Source of the DNA: Vanilla planifolia
Lineage: Eukaryota > Streptophyta > Magnoliopsida > Asparagales > Orchidaceae
Reading direction: 5' to 3'
DNA: 64,000 nucleotides
Assembly (NCBI GenBank): GCA_023846275.1
Contig: CM043870.1
Span: 5,827,527-5,891,526 of the forward strand
Shown here: positions 1 through 13,900 of the stretch, piece after piece
How the letters are laid out: each line of letters begins with the position of its first letter
How positions within the stretch are numbered: position 1 is the stretch's first letter
Notes under the pieces: model-generated
What the model was told of the DNA's origin: nothing
Databases searched by the model: none
What the model saw: only the letters and a program-made list of their open reading frames with translations
Translations under genes and position numbers: made by a program

Positions 1-185
1 GTTAGAAAAGTAGAATGAAGCCTATTTTAAAAGAATTTGAGAGCTGTTGAGGAATTAGGTGTAGTTTTATCAAAAACATTAGTTGTAGATTGAGAAATGC
101 ATTGGTATGTCACCAAAATTTAGCTTTTTAGAAATTGACTAATTAGACTCAGGAGTTACTTGTTGTCTGCCCAATACCCTTCGAA

Positions 186-353
186 GAAATGAATGACTAG
201 GATTATGATGCATCAAAATTCATACCCCTTTTACCTTCCTACTCATCTATTGTTCATTTATACGAAAAAGAAATGAATTACTAGGATTATGATGGATCAA
301 AATTCATATCTTCATTTAGCCATCTACTCATCAATTATTCATTTATGTGGAAT
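186..353. repeat. Two-copy tandem repeat, period 84 bp
   Basis: Unit one begins at 186 and unit two at 270. The first 39 bases of the two units differ at only a few positions (shared core GACTAGGATTATGATG or close variants). The later part, containing CTACTCATC and TTCATTTAT, is more diverged. It has no coding content that I recognise and is probably a simple local duplication. Confidence 0.7.
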
Positions 354-548
354 TCCATGAGTTGTCCACTATCATGCAACCATGTGGTGTAGTACTTATT
401 ATAAATTTATGTTTATGAGTGCTAAGTGCCACCTTCTACATTATTAATTGGCCCATGACTTAGAAAGTTTGATATGCACTTTGATGGAAGAAGGCTTGGC
501 ATAGGAAACATTTGGGACAACTTTGCAGCTAAGTCAACGGAGAAATAA

Positions 549-932
549 TTGGAGAAGGAAGACATGAAAATGGAAATAATATCTATAGAAGCTAGTATGA
601 TGCTAACATTCTTATCCTTTCTAAATTTCAAAATGCCTTTATCTATTATTCAAGAGGAATTTACCCTCTTTGATTGGATTCCTCCATTACGAAGCTTTGA
701 CTCTCTTTGGCTTAGTACAACCAACATTAGACCATTGGATATCTCAGAGACGATTTCACTTTTGATTCCAAATGAAGATGATGAGTTATTAGATGACAAG
801 AATGGTGGAAGGTGTGATCAAGCTGAATGGATAATCCTAATTATGATAATGTCATGGATGGTTGAGCGCTCAACAAATACTTTTGCGAACATAGATGTAG
901 AAATGATTGACAAAAAGGCTAGCAATGTTTGA
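549..932 (+). other. Unrecognised 127-codon open frame
   Basis: An open frame of 127 codons starts with ATG at 549. The predicted protein is acidic near its middle (NEDDELLDD) and has a hydrophobic stretch near its end, but no domain that I know. No conserved neighbour, promoter or splice signal supports it. It is long for AT-rich DNA and could be a relic of a transposon gene or chance. I do not assign a function. Confidence 0.15.
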
Positions 933-3900
933 AGAATAGCATTGATTGAGAAAACCTTCATCCATAAGGTGGTCCATTAAAAATCAAATAAAATTTGGAG
1001 AGGAGATTCTTAGGTTGCTCTAATTGGGAAAAAATTTTAGCTGACCATCTAATATGAGAGGGTAACAAATGAGGGACAAGCTTGCTCGATTCCCTTAATC
1101 ATAGATGTATTGGGAAATTACTACTGGAGGGATTAGTTGAACAGTTGAAAAAGGTGAGAATGAAGAGTTGAAGCAACTAAATTGTTGCTTTCCATCCCAA
1201 GTGAACAACTTGGAGAAGTTACTGAATGACTTCAAAATCATAATCAATAAAATAGAGAAGGTGTAAAGCCTCTTACAAAGTAATTTGCAAATATGTGCCT
1301 TCTGCCTTTTTGTTAGTTACAAAGGTTGCCAAAGAGGCCATACAAAAGAAAATTGAGAACCAAGAGAAGAATGTTTCTTCTGCTTGATTAAGCCTTTAGG
1401 AAATGGAAAATAAATATGCCAAGTTGGATTCTCAAAATGGAATAGAAACCCTTGAAAAGTTTGATAGTCAAGTCTTGCTTTTAGGGAGACACTAGATTAA
1501 AAGATGTGATAGGTTGCCACTGAAGATATCTGTAAAGCCTGTTCAACTGACCAATGGAACAAAAAGGTGTGGAAGAAACTCTAATAACACAGTAGGAAGA
1601 CAAAATCATTTTTAAAGATGTACCCTTTCAGCCTTTAATTGTTAGATTATTAGCCTAGTTGAGCACCCAAATAGTGAATTTCAAGGTCGTCCATTGGAAA
1701 AGGAAAATAAATAGCATTTGGTCTGAGTGGTCCCTTGAGTGAAAAATAAATTATGCTCGTTCTTCTTCCTTGTAATAGAAATTGTCCTTTCCTGCATGTA
1801 ACACTTGCTGCAAAAAATGCTGATAAATCTGAGAATGGCACATATAACATAAATGTTTTTAGCTTAGGGAGTTACTTTTACAAAGGGAATGTTTTTTTTG
1901 TGATGCAAGACGATATATTTCCGATTAGCTAGGAAATCCTTTTTCGATCATCATTTAACAGGAAATTGATTGTTGTAGTTTACAAAAGATCATCTTGACC
2001 TTGAATTCTGCTTGCTTCATTGTCATTTTTTGCCTTAATAAATTATTGTCGAAAAAAAACAAGCTTGCTTATGTTTAATAACATAATCCTTATTCAAAAT
2101 TTTGTTATAAGGGATAATGATTAATCATGTCTTGAGATGCTGCACATCACTATGTCACTTGATGTGATTTTTTGTTGTTTGAGACTTTGGCTGAACTTAT
2201 CGAGAGGTCTCTAAGTAGCTTTGTGTATGTGTGGATATACATGCACATTTCATGTGCGAAATAAACTTGTTTTGTAACTTATCATTGTTTTGATTTTTTG
2301 ACCTTCCTCGCCCTTCCTCTCACGCCCTTACTTTTCACCTCTCCAATTGCGACATGTTCAGAGTGGTTAATAACTTTCTTCTGAATGGTAAGCATCAATG
2401 GTTGACAATTTCTTCTCTGATTTGATTGATTTCGTTGGCTTTGTTACCCACTTGGACATAAAAATTGTGGTGCCTGCTTGAAGGAAAGGCTTAGTAGTGA
2501 GATCATATACAAGATGTGTGCTTTATGAACTTCTTTGTGGCATTTTCATACCCTTCTAAAAGTGCTTCGACGTCTTCAAGCACTTTAGAATGGTTTATTT
2601 TTAACTAGCCCTTATTGTATGGGCCACCATTTTCTTCATCTAAGTTTATGTTGAGAAGAGCCAGTTTTGAAATATTTACTGTTTTTTATATGTTTTTTTA
2701 ATTCATAGAAAATAAAAAATATCTGAAAAAATATTAAATATTCACTGCAGATCTTTTTTTTTATTTTCGTGCATAACACATTTAAGATGTTGATAAGGGG
2801 ATTCACAAAGGCAACAAAAGTATTAAATATGTGATGCACATCATAAGAAGATTATATCATTTATCAAGACTTTATCATGATAATTAAGTTATTAAGTAGT
2901 CTAATCTTATTAAGATGTGTATTAGATATTCTATGTATATATGTATACTTATGTATCTTGCCAAATTTATATTTTAATGGTTACTATATCAATATTAGGC
3001 GAACGGAGTTGTTCAGTTTGACATTGGGGATTCTTAATACTTCCTCAGGAATTGAATGATTTGGAATCCATATTCTTTAATGGAATAAATTGGATGTGCA
3101 ATAATTTACACTCCGTTGGTTACATAGTGGCCTTTTTGGACATATTTGGCATAATGTGAATGTGGTTAATGAATTACGAACCAATAATGAATTACAAATT
3201 GTAAATTCTATAGTAATGAAGTCGTACACCATGTTACTATAAACCTAGTTAATGATTAGTTTGTTCAAATAAGCATAATCCACCAATTTGCTGGTTAAAG
3301 GTTTTGAGCCTCATTTAGCTAGTATTTATGCTATTGGCATAGTTTTCTCTCATTAGCTAGGAAAATAAATGATGCACCCCTTTCTTGGCTAAATAAAAGC
3401 TAGTGTCACATTGCTAGTGAACAAAATGGAATTCAAGATCAACTAGTCGATGACCTTTTCACCAACCAGTCCAAATTTGCTTATGCTGGAAAAGTGGTTT
3501 AGAGTAATAAGTTATCTTAATTCCGATTTAAATAAAGTTAACTTTCCAAGAAACATGCCATGAAATTACTTTTTGGTTCAACAGGAGGAATTGAAAGCAT
3601 TGTTCTAACTTGAGATGAAGTTAAAAGCTAATGGTACTCCGTTTGCCATGCATTAAATGTTGGGCCATCTCTTAGTATGCATATCAGGACATTATACTAT
3701 TTTCCTTTTCAAGGTAAATTGTAATTTACTACTGTGTTACAAAGGGCTATAAATATTGTTTTGAGTAATAAGAGTCTAGGTTATTTGGTGTTGGGCATAT
3801 GAAGAATTGAGCATTCCATGTCAACTAATTTTGACTCACTTCAAATTTCAATTTGGCACCATAAGACATGCTTGAGTTGGATGACATGAATTTATTGTGT

Positions 3901-5170
3901 GTTGTGCCCCATATGAAATTATCACATCAATAATGATGTTTTTATCAACTTTGCCATTCAGGGAATTGGCATATTTTAATCTTTACTAGGTGCATTCAGA
4001 TTACGTGTATTTCTCTGAACATGAAATGTGTTTTGATAACTTGCAAAAAATATTCGTAATAACTAGAAATTAAGTAATTCACACCACTAAGACATTTGTA
4101 AGTGTCTTGAGATGTTGAATTAGAGTATATGTGACAACTTTAAAAATGTACTTTTGGTTACAAAATTGTTTAGTTTAAGTCGTATCAAACAATATAATGA
4201 ATTCGGTTTATTTTTCAGATAATGGATCTATGACTATTTTTTAGATTTTTTTAATGGTTTAAAAGAATAATCTTTTTCACAATATTCAATAATTACTATT
4301 TTTATTTATATTTCTAATTAAAATATCAAATAATGGTTTGATGAAATTTTTCAAAATAAATAAGTTTGAACTGATCTTCAAACATACAACTTTTCGATGT
4401 TATTTAAAAATAATATTTTTCAAATTTAATTTTTATTAATCAATTTAATATTTAATAATAGTTGTGTTAAACAAACCATTAAATTAGATCTTTATTAGCT
4501 CATTCAACTATAAAATATATTGCCCTTAGAAAATTAATGTAATAGGTTTGAAAGCTTTGTTTCAAAAATGATTTGCATGCTAATATTTTGCTCTTAAAAG
4601 GCTTGTTTTCTAGAATATACATGGGAATAGTGAAGAGCAGAAATATAAAACTTGATGAAGAAGTTTTCTTATATGCCTTGAGTTTGTTGTTTTGTACCTT
4701 AAATCTTCATTATTTTGTTTCTCTTAGTAAAGTCTAAGGACAAGATTGGGTTTTCTTGGATTGTATCTTTTAGGTTTTATTAGCGATGGGAGAAGTTTGG
4801 ATAACCTATTAAGAGGAAGAGTGATGATTATCATGGTGGGATAGAGAATTTTTTTAGTAGTTTGTGTTATTAATTTGTATCATAATTTAGGGTTTCAAGA
4901 AATTAGTGTTTCTAATGATTTTATCTCAAGTCAACATAACCACAGTTTAAGATCGATGCAAGAATGTTTAATTTTTTCTTGTTCTAGTCCAAACTTTGGA
5001 AGAGAGCGGTTCAATTCAAGTTCGGCATAACTTATTCATTATTAGTTTGATCTCAGTTCGAACAAAAAAGGATTCCATAGACTAATTTTTAAATATAACT
5101 AAGTTTACAAATTTGTGTATATCAACTATAGTAAAATATGATGCTCCGTTTGTATTAATTTATTCACTAT

Positions 5171-5424
5171 ATAGTATACACACATATAAACATGCATATA
5201 AACTTGTATATATACATATTTACAGATACGTATATAGACGAATGCATACACACACACATGTGCACGCATACATGGACGCTTAAGCGCACTCAGGCACGCA
5301 CGCGCACCCACACATATACACACATGCACAAGCGCGTGCGCCCGCACCAGAGCTGCACACGTATACGCACACATGCACACATATGCACACGCCATGCACC
5401 CACGCACGCATGTGCGAACACACG
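5171..5424. repeat. Degenerate alternating purine-pyrimidine tract (CA/TG/CG/TA)
   Basis: About 250 bp are built almost entirely of alternating pyrimidine-purine steps: CACACA, CATATA, TGCACGCA, CGCGCA, GTATACGCACAC. The left part is TA/CA-rich and the right part is CG/CA-rich, much more GC-rich than its surroundings. Alternating tracts of this kind can adopt left-handed Z-DNA. Long open frames on both strands here are by-products of the repeat and are not genes. Confidence 0.85.
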
Positions 5425-6260
5425 TTTGATTTTGACCTAGTTTTAGATTGGCTTGTCATATGATTTTGGTCAAAGTTTTTGCTCATGCTTAAATTGTGAC
5501 AATAGTTTCTTAAGAACTAATTTTTCTTTTTCTTATATTAAGCCCACCGATTAGAAGATTTAAACTCCTTTTTAACCATAAAACTGTAGTTGAGAAATAT
5601 GGAAGATTGTCTTCCTTCCATTTTGTGAGTATAGAATGTAATCTTATCTCCTTTTATTCTAACTTTATTTATTTATTTATAAAAATCATATTTTTCTATT
5701 TTAATTATCAAAGTATTAAACGGTTGTTAAATAATTTTTATAATTTTTTTTTGACCTTCATAAAATAACTTTTTTAAACTCTTTTTTTTTTTAATTTCTC
5801 ATAAAAAATACTTTTTCAATTACAATCATTATTATTAAAAATGGTTTAAGATTCCTCTTATATTCTATATTTCATGACCAATCTTTTCTCTATCATTTCT
5901 TTACCAATGAAAAGATTATCTTGCATCATATTATTCTCAATGTGAGTTTTTGATTTACCATATTAAGAAACACTAATGAAATGATTAGTCTTAAAACAAC
6001 AGAAACATCATCTAACTTTTCGATAAAATATTAGTCAAAGTTTCTCGTGTAATTTTGATGGTCAAAATTGTCTTTTTTCTTTCAAAAAATATTCTTCAAA
6101 ATATAGTCAAAGAAATGTCTAAATGACAAGTTTTTGTCATTAAGTCATAATAATTTGTACAATATAAGTTGAATACTTTTCTTAGAATTTCCCAATGAAT
6201 TGCACATTCTTTCTCACTTGAATGCTTTCAACGCAAGATCTTTCATTCCTTTGAATGTAG
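5425..6260. other. AT-rich spacer before the uL29c exon
   Basis: Nothing gene-like is visible. The last bases before 6,261 (pyrimidine-richer, ending GAATGTAG) look like a normal 3' splice site for the downstream exon. Confidence 0.5.
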
Positions 6261-6437
6261 ATCGCTCGCATACTTACCATCAAGAGGGAGAGAGAGATTG
6301 AACAGGGAATAGGGAAAAGGCTTTCAAGGAAGCTTGACAAACAATGGAAGAAGAGCATTGTGGTGAGGCCTGCTCCATCTCTGAGGAAGATGCTGGAGAA
6401 AGACAACAAGGATGCAGATGCTGCAAAATCTTCTTGA
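6261..6437 (+). CDS. Terminal exon of plastid ribosomal protein uL29c (partial gene or fragment)
   Basis: After a splice-acceptor-like TAG, 58 uninterrupted codons run to TGA at 6,435-6,437. The peptide starts IARILTIKREREIEQGIGKR, continues with LSRKLDKQWKKSIVVRPAPS and ends DADAAKSS. This matches from memory the C-terminal segment of nuclear-encoded chloroplast 50S protein L29 of land plants (VARMLTVKRERE, KKRLSRKLDRQWKKSI, RPPPSLKK, AAKSA). uL29c binds 23S rRNA near the exit tunnel of the plastid ribosome. The globular helix pair (GELFMLRxQKSARNEF) and the transit peptide, encoded by earlier exons, were not found in the 6.2 kb upstream. It is either the last exon of a gene with very long introns starting outside the window, or a duplicated exon. 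The open frame and the kept acceptor argue against a processed copy and against great age. Family assignment is fairly sure; gene status is not. Confidence 0.7.
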   Translation: MARILTIKREREIEQGIGKRLSRKLDKQWKKSIVVRPAPSLRKMLEKDNKDADAAKSS

Positions 6438-6527
6438 GTTCTTTCAATTTTCTCAATATGCAATGTTCATTTTCCTTCTCTAATGGTGTTTGGTTGAATG
6501 TTATCTAAAAACATTCGCAATATAAGT

Positions 6528-7040
6528 CAATATTGTAAAAATATTTTCTCTTTTCAATGAATTTTGTTCGATGTTGTTTAAATATTCTTAAAAAATTGTA
6601 ATTTTAAAAAATATTATTTAAAATTCCATTAAGTGTTTTTATCATTTTGTTACTAAATTAGAGCTGAAATGTTATAATTGGGATAATTTATGCTTAGAAA
6701 TTTAATAAAGTTTTTGAGAAATTAATATTTATTAGAAAAACATTCATGTTTATATTTCAATATTCTAAAAATGTTGGCTTTATCAATGAATTTTGTTCGA
6801 TGTTCTCTAAATACTTTTAATAACATGATGTTTGTTTGTTTAAAAATTATAATTTTAAAAAATATTATTTTAAAATATCATTTAGGTGATTTTATCATTT
6901 TTAATTCATATATTATATTCTAAAATGTATAAGTGATATTAAATTAGTGTTGAATGTTGCACTTTGAATTATTTATGCTTAGAAATTTAATTTTTTTTTG
7001 TGAGAAAATAGTATTTATTAGTTATAATTATATTCAAGAG
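6528..7040. repeat. Imperfect tandem duplication, period about 230-285 bp
   Basis: The block holding CAATGAATTTTGTTCGATGTT occurs at 6,555 and again at 6,784, and a block with TTATGCTTAGAAATTTAAT recurs near 6,689 and 6,974. The order of blocks is kept while spacing grows in the second copy. The DNA is AT-rich and non-coding, possibly a decayed small transposon or a local duplication. Confidence 0.55.
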
Positions 7041-7535
7041 AAAGTAAAGTTGTATGCCAAAATCAAGTTTGATTTGTAAATTTTTATGATAAAAATGTTT
7101 ATTTATTCCATACCAAATGATTTAATAAAATCGACTTATTTTTTAAACTCATGACATATATATCAATTTTATTTTATTATAATATTTTAGAGAGGGAAAA
7201 TATTTTTTTTAATATATTACTATTCTTTTGTTTATTTTTATTTAAAATCTAATATTTTTTTTCTATTTTCAAATAGTTTTTAACAATAAATCATCAAACA
7301 TAATTTTTGGAAATCATTTTTATCAAATAATAATAATAATGCTCAAATGAGTCCTTAGTTTCATATATTTTTAATATATTTTTTAATTAAAATTATTTTT
7401 TGCTCTCTTTTTTTATTTTAATTTTCAAATTTTACTTTCAGTAAGTATTTTTATTAATTTTTTATTCATAAAACCTTTTCTATCATTATCAAAATGGTTT
7501 TTTAACAGTTTTGTTTAATACATCAAATCAAATGC
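7041..7535. other. AT-rich spacer
   Basis: Long A/T runs only; no exon or structured element is visible. Confidence 0.5.
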
Positions 7536-7905
7536 AACTAAAGTTACCTAAGTCCTTAGCCAGTCAAAGCGCGTCGATGCCGCCTGCAACATCAACGGTG
7601 GATCGTGTGCTCGCATAAAATATTTGATGCGGACTTCCGCAACAATCCGAGAGCAAGGTCCCTGGTGTGCAGAAGGGAGGCACCAGAACGCCAGCTTTTT
7701 AGCTAACCCAGCGAGATGCTCACAAATGGATGGTCTTCTCTCCTCGCTCCTCAGAAACGCTGAGAGATATGGGCGTTTTGCTCATCTCTTCCGCTGAACT
7801 CTTCTTCACCGTGTTGGATGGGGAGAGCTGCCAGGGCTAGACGCCAACGAGACGGTCCTTCCGTCCATCTGCATCTTCGATCTTGGGTTCTCGTTTTCTC
7901 GGGGC
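7536..7905 (+). promoter_or_regulatory. Promoter and 5' leader of the APRL gene
   Basis: Composition switches abruptly from AT-rich to GC-rich near 7,565, as expected at a gene's 5' end. A TATA-like TAAAATATT lies at about 7,616-7,624, roughly 285 bp before the start codon. A GC-rich leader follows with no strong competing ATG context next to the chosen start. The transcription start is not defined. Confidence 0.5.
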
Positions 7906-10900
7906 ATGGAAGCGGGGATTAGGCGGGCGAGGTTTGGTTTCGCGCTGATCGTCTGCGGCTTGGTGTATGCTGTCGCGGGTGCGCCGGCTGCATGCCGACG
8001 TCCTTCGGTCGGCGAGTGGATTCTTGGTGTGTCCAACGGTTGGTGCACTCTGGATGATCGAGCTGCGGAGGAGCGATTTCTGGGTGTTATCGAGGTCTGT
8101 GCCCTGAAGCGATCTTATTTCTATCATTTCAAGTATTTGATTCTTTGAATGGAATTGTGTCTCCAAAAAGTGACATAGCTATTGAGGTCGCCATGCTTTT
8201 GTTCATAAATTCTTAGGTTGGTCACGCAAGAGCCCTACGTCTTCAAAACTTTTGTCATATAATAGAGAACTCTAGCCTATGTTAGGTTTGAAGGTTCCAA
8301 TTTACTCTCTCCAAAAGAAATTTTTCTTACTACATCATTCCAACAACTTTACATTTACGTTTTCTTGTTACATCCGACTAACCCCTAGTAATCATAGTAA
8401 CCTTACGAATTTATACTGCATGGGAGAGGTTGGGGGAAGATTCTCTCAGCCTTCTAACCCAAACCAAACACCCCGTAAGACTTGCATCTGACTTTATCCT
8501 TATGACATCAGCTTCAATGCATCACCTATTAGATTCTCTGTTCTCATTTAGTTATATGTCATTCAAGACACGTCTATCCCATCTCTTGTTTTGTCTTTGT
8601 TGACAGCCAAAAATTGGCACAATCATGGACCATTGATGATTAATTGAAAAGCGTGACAACAAACTTTGAGAATAAAGAGAACAAACTTGATCATGGAAAA
8701 ATCTAGTAAAGAATGGAAAAATCATGTTGGCTATATGTTAGAGAAAACATATACAAAGATTCTTGTGAGGTTGTAGAGGTCTTGTCATAAAGGAGTGTTT
8801 AATAGTTGATGAAGCAGGGAATAAAGATGGATGACTTTTCTTGGAACCAAAAATCCTTTTACATTGGCTTAACCTCCCTTTATGTGCAAAGAATGGGCCT
8901 CATAAAAACACATCAGTCGACCGGTAAGAGATTAGAGCTTGGTAAAGGCAAATCTTTTTGGGAAATTGATAGCCTATCAGGTTGAATAATGTTTCTCATC
9001 CAGCTAATAAGAATGGATTACTTCTTTTGGTAGCTTGTTTTGCACATTTGATCATATCCTCACATCACATTCATGCATTTTTTAAGGCTGTTTTGGCTAC
9101 TTTTGAAGGCTAAAGTGTTATCTGTTTATCTATAATTTTTCTAAAATCCCTTTACACAAATAATATGATAAAAAATCTAGGTAGTCTTGTACTTATCATA
9201 GTACAGCTCCTTTTAGTTAGTTGTTCCTTAATTACGGAGTTAACATTGGAAACACGGACATAAGAATAATATCATGACTAAGAATCATGCCGTTTGGAAT
9301 GTTTTTTATGCTTTGATTTTGTATGCTTAGTGATTCTTCACATGGTAGCATTCTTACATGTTTGCAATAATGTTTTCCCTTAATTTATGCTTGAACAACT
9401 AAATTGAATGGTTTGCTTAACCTTGCGTCGCTTCCATGATATGGATGTTTCATGTTATCTAGATTTTACTACTCATGTGAACACCATCTTATATGCATGG
9501 GGTTCTTTTAACTGTTCATTAAAAATCCTTTTACAATCAAATTTGTATGGATATGCTTCTAAATAAAGCATGAGAAATGTGATAACACTTGGTTGGTTGA
9601 AAACAAATTCAAAATTTTTAAAGAGACTTTGCAAATTTCAAAGTTTCTCGGATTTTTAGAGAGGGAAACTATGTTGCCAATTGGATAGCTTGATCTTCTT
9701 TTGTTGATTGTATGTGGGTGGATGGTATGATCCTACTTGAGGACCTTGCTAGGATCTTCATTGTTGATTATGTATGAGCTTCTATGGTTTAACTTAATAT
9801 AAGTTTTGGCCATCGCTTTTAGAAAAAAAAAATTAATAGGTTAAAGTTAATCTGTTTTTATTTTTATTTCTTTTGGAATGCCTTCCCTTATGATCATTAA
9901 GTTTTGTTGATGTAGCAATGAGCATCATGCATATGACATGTTATAAGATTATTTTCTCTGAAATACAATAAAAGTTGTTGTCTGTCTACAAATATAAAAT
10001 ATCCTACTATCTTTTAATTTTTTTTCAGTTTTGAGTCCCTCTTATTCCTTATGCCTGATCCCTTTGTCTTCCTTTATTTTCTAGGTTGAAATTCTGAACT
10101 TTTTTTGTTTCTCATCCATAGTGAGAGGCAAAATGAATTGTCTTAGGAAAGATGTGAAGGAACTTGCTAGAATGGATTTTGGGGAAGTCCAAATGCTTGG
10201 TTTATTAAGAACATAGATTCACTAAATTTTTGAAGTTCCAATCTAGCAGCTTTAACGAATGAGTTCTAGCACTTTGATAAATACAAGCGTTAAACAATCA
10301 CAAAAAGTCATACGCAAAAAACCGTTAAAAACATTTTTTGGCAAGAGGATCCTATCCATCAATGTTTTTTTGGAAATAAATAGATTGAATGCTATTAGAA
10401 ACAACCTGTGCATCTTCTTAGAAATGATAGTTTATCTTCTCATTCCATAATCCTTTTAAGAATCATTAGCCTTCTTTGGTTTAATTCGCTCATAGTTTTC
10501 TTTCAATGTCTTAGTTGCTCTATGAGTAGTGCAAAATCATCAAATTGATTAGACTATAGAGCTTATCAATGTTTTTTTATTTTTAAGGTTTGAGAGAGCA
10601 AGTAGATATCTAGGAACTATGAAAGTTGAGGAGGTTACCAAAACATTTGTCTTTATGAATGAACGTGATTCTTGTGCTAATTATAAGAAAATATGCTTTT
10701 AACAACTTATCGCAAGTTAGTGTTGGAAGTTTTGGATGTAGGCAACAAAATAATGGATGTATCCTTAAATTATTCCTGTTTTTAGAATCCATATTAGTAT
10801 TGTCTCCTAGTGCTCCCATAAATGTCGCCCTTTTGCCTTTCCTAGTGCCGCTATTGATGTCATCCCTTTGTTTCAATAATATTATTCTTCTCCCATATTA

Positions 10901-13900
10901 GTGTTGCAAGTTTGTAAATTAATGATTGCATCAATGCTTTTGTAATTTTATGCTTCATCAGTAGTGTTATACTTTGCTCGTTATTGAATACAGGCTACTT
11001 TAATGCCTCCATAACTTTAAATTTGGCAAAAATTATCACACAAGCATTGTATTATCTATTGTTTATGAACTTTCATGTTTGTATTGGGTTCTATAGCACA
11101 AATATGTCAACATCCTAGAAGATACCAAATCAAGAAAAAGAAAAAAAATGCCTTCATATATTAGTGATTTATTGGAAAACTTGTATAGTTCACAATTTTT
11201 AAGTATGATATTCTTTTTGTTATTGGTGTTGTTAGTCAATATATACAAACTCTAAAAAAAGCATTGACATGTTTTGAGAATTTTAAGTATCAATATAGAC
11301 ACATAAATTGTTTTTCTTTATAAAAAACAAAGATTTTGATGTAGAATCATACTCAAATACCTGCCATGTTTGATGATAGGAATTCTAAATCCAAATATTC
11401 AACTTTTCTTGGTAAAAGTCTTGTGACGTGTAAAAGCATGAAATAAACTATCATTACTAGAAATGGTGCTGTAGTTAAATACAATCATGTCACATGTTGT
11501 AAAATAATGTGAGTAAAAATATACTTGAAGATCTATGTTTTTCATTGATTAAGTCTATTACCCTGTTTGGTAACGATTGAGTTGAACTATCATCTACATC
11601 ATAACAATCTTTTCTTTCATGAACAGGTCAAGCACATTCAAGTGGTTCATCATGATCTCTAAGTAGTTCTTCATGTGTTAAATTCTAATCAAGTATCTAG
11701 CATCTTCACTTATGTTGAAGAACATCTTACCTTTACTAAGTTTTGTAACAAGTAAATGCTATTTGATATCTATGTTTTAACTTTATGAGTGTGTCAGAAT
11801 AGTTAAGTTTCCACATCAACTTTTTTGGTCCCACAATATTGTATTTCATTTTGGGTGCATCTTACTTGTTGATACATATTTGTGACCTTACCCCTGACTA
11901 ATAACACTTAAAAAGCATTCCTTACCCATAGCATCATTCTTAACAATTGGGAATCTCATTAGAATTGTAATTAGGAATGACCACATTACTATTTATGGCA
12001 CGCTTGTGTTTTTTTTTTTTTTGGTTTCTTTGGAGATTAAATGTTAAACAAATTATATGCAATGTTACATTGGGAAGCAAATATGATTTTAACTTGCACT
12101 TCATCATATTTCATGATTTCTATTACTTTGTTATATGGAACATGAATGAGTGTGTGCTCTAGTATTAGTGTTCTTTTCTTTAATTAGAGAAAGACCATTC
12201 AATTGTTAATTCTCTTGATTCATAAGTATGCAATGCTTTATGGCTTGGCTTGTTTAGACCTTTTTCATAGGAAATCTCCTAACTCCAAGATATCGATGTT
12301 TGGTGCAAATATGTTGACATTAAAGGATTTCTTTCTAGATGCATAAAGTTTTATGCTAGTTGAATTTCAAATATTTATTTACTTGTATTAGTCTTTTATA
12401 GCTCTAATCAAATATAATGTTTAGAGTGAATCAGGTTAGCTAGTTCGAGAAAAACAAGGTTTTTAGATTGGTAGAGACCTTTTCTAATATAAGGGAATAA
12501 ATATAGTTTGCTCACATAAATTGTGGAAGAGAAAGATTGAAAAAAAATACAAAAAATGATTGTTAGAAGGAACATGAATACATGGAGCGAACCGAGGATT
12601 TGTTATTTGATACAAGGATTCAAGTAATCAATTGCATTGTTACTGCTAAATTTGGAGAAGATAAATGAAGGTTTGTGGAGGTTATTGGTATTCTTATTTT
12701 GGCATATAGCTTACACGCAGAATGTGCATCGTATTATTTCTTATAATTTTTGGTATCCCGTCCTTATTTTTGAATCATACTTTGTAGTGCTTAAAAATTT
12801 CAGTTATACTAACAGGTCCTAATAATAAGTTCACCAACATTTTTGCTGCTTCAACTATTTACTTGTTTAATACTGAAGTCAAAAAATGTCATGCAAAGAT
12901 TGTTTGGTACCAGCCAATCATAGGGTACTGGGAATGGAAGTAATTTAAAGGGATAATATTGTGGGGGATTTGCAGTCCATTTAGCTCAAATGCAAATGAA
13001 AAAGACATGAATAAAAGGTTGTTTAAGGTTGCTCATTAAAAAAGTAGGTAGATGTTTGCTTTCACAAAAAAGGTAGTTAGATGTCAATAAATAATTTATA
13101 GGATTCATAGTACTGCTGTTGCAGATGAACTAAAATAATTAATTAGCACTTATGAAAAGGTGAAACAGACAATCTTTTAATAGTGTGAGAATTTGGTAAT
13201 GTTCCAAGATTGACATTACAAAGCTTGGTGAAAGGTAAATTGCTTGTTATCTGACAAGATTGCCATCTAAGCTCCAGGAGAGTTTAGAAATATAATAAAC
13301 GTGGAGGGACTTGTTGTTACATTACTGGTGGATGTACAAAATTTTGTTGCTGGAGAGAATTTTGATTTCAGGGAATAGCAAAAGACATAATTTGAAAATA
13401 TAATGATGGTTAAAGTATCGAAAATTGACATATATGATGGATATTTGTGCCAAGTTCACACTTCAAAACGATGTAGAGCAAACATTTTGTCCCCAATTGA
13501 GGTGAAATTACATGTCACTCTTATTCAGGTGTTGTTGAATTCAGCACCTTCTGCATATTCCTAGATGCATGGTGTAGTTTTGGATATTTTTTATAATGGA
13601 CATGGTTCTAAGAAAGAGAATGTTATCTAAAAGAAAGTTCTACAGGTGAATGAAAGGTAGAGGCTTTGATCATCCATTAAGATTAAACTGGATAGGATGT
13701 TCTTGACGATGATTTCTTGATGAAGATGGAAAAACTGTTCTAAAACATTAGTAAACATGAGTTTCAAAAAGGAAATTTTTAACTGTTGATGGGGGTTGAT
13801 CAAATAACATTCAATATGACAAGCGATGTTTGCTTTCTTCAGATAGCGTTAGCTTCAATTAGCATGTTTGCTTGTAACATATTTAAAAGCTAAGAAGTGT

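Larger units (their letters stand above)
1..5170. other. AT-rich intergenic DNA, no recognised gene
   Basis: I see no exon of a known family in this stretch on either strand. It holds a two-copy 84-bp tandem repeat (186-353), one unrecognised open frame (549-932), and many A/T runs. Around 2,030-2,065 an AATAAA-like signal is followed by a short A run, which could be an old 3'-end insertion, but no coding part goes with it. If the uL29c terminal exon at 6,261 belongs to a live gene, its earlier exons would have to lie here or left of the window; I could not find them. Confidence 0.5.

Noticed and set aside
5126-5486. Several open frames rich in Cys, His and Thr
   Set aside because: They are translations of the alternating CA/TG/CG tract in different frames and have no gene structure.
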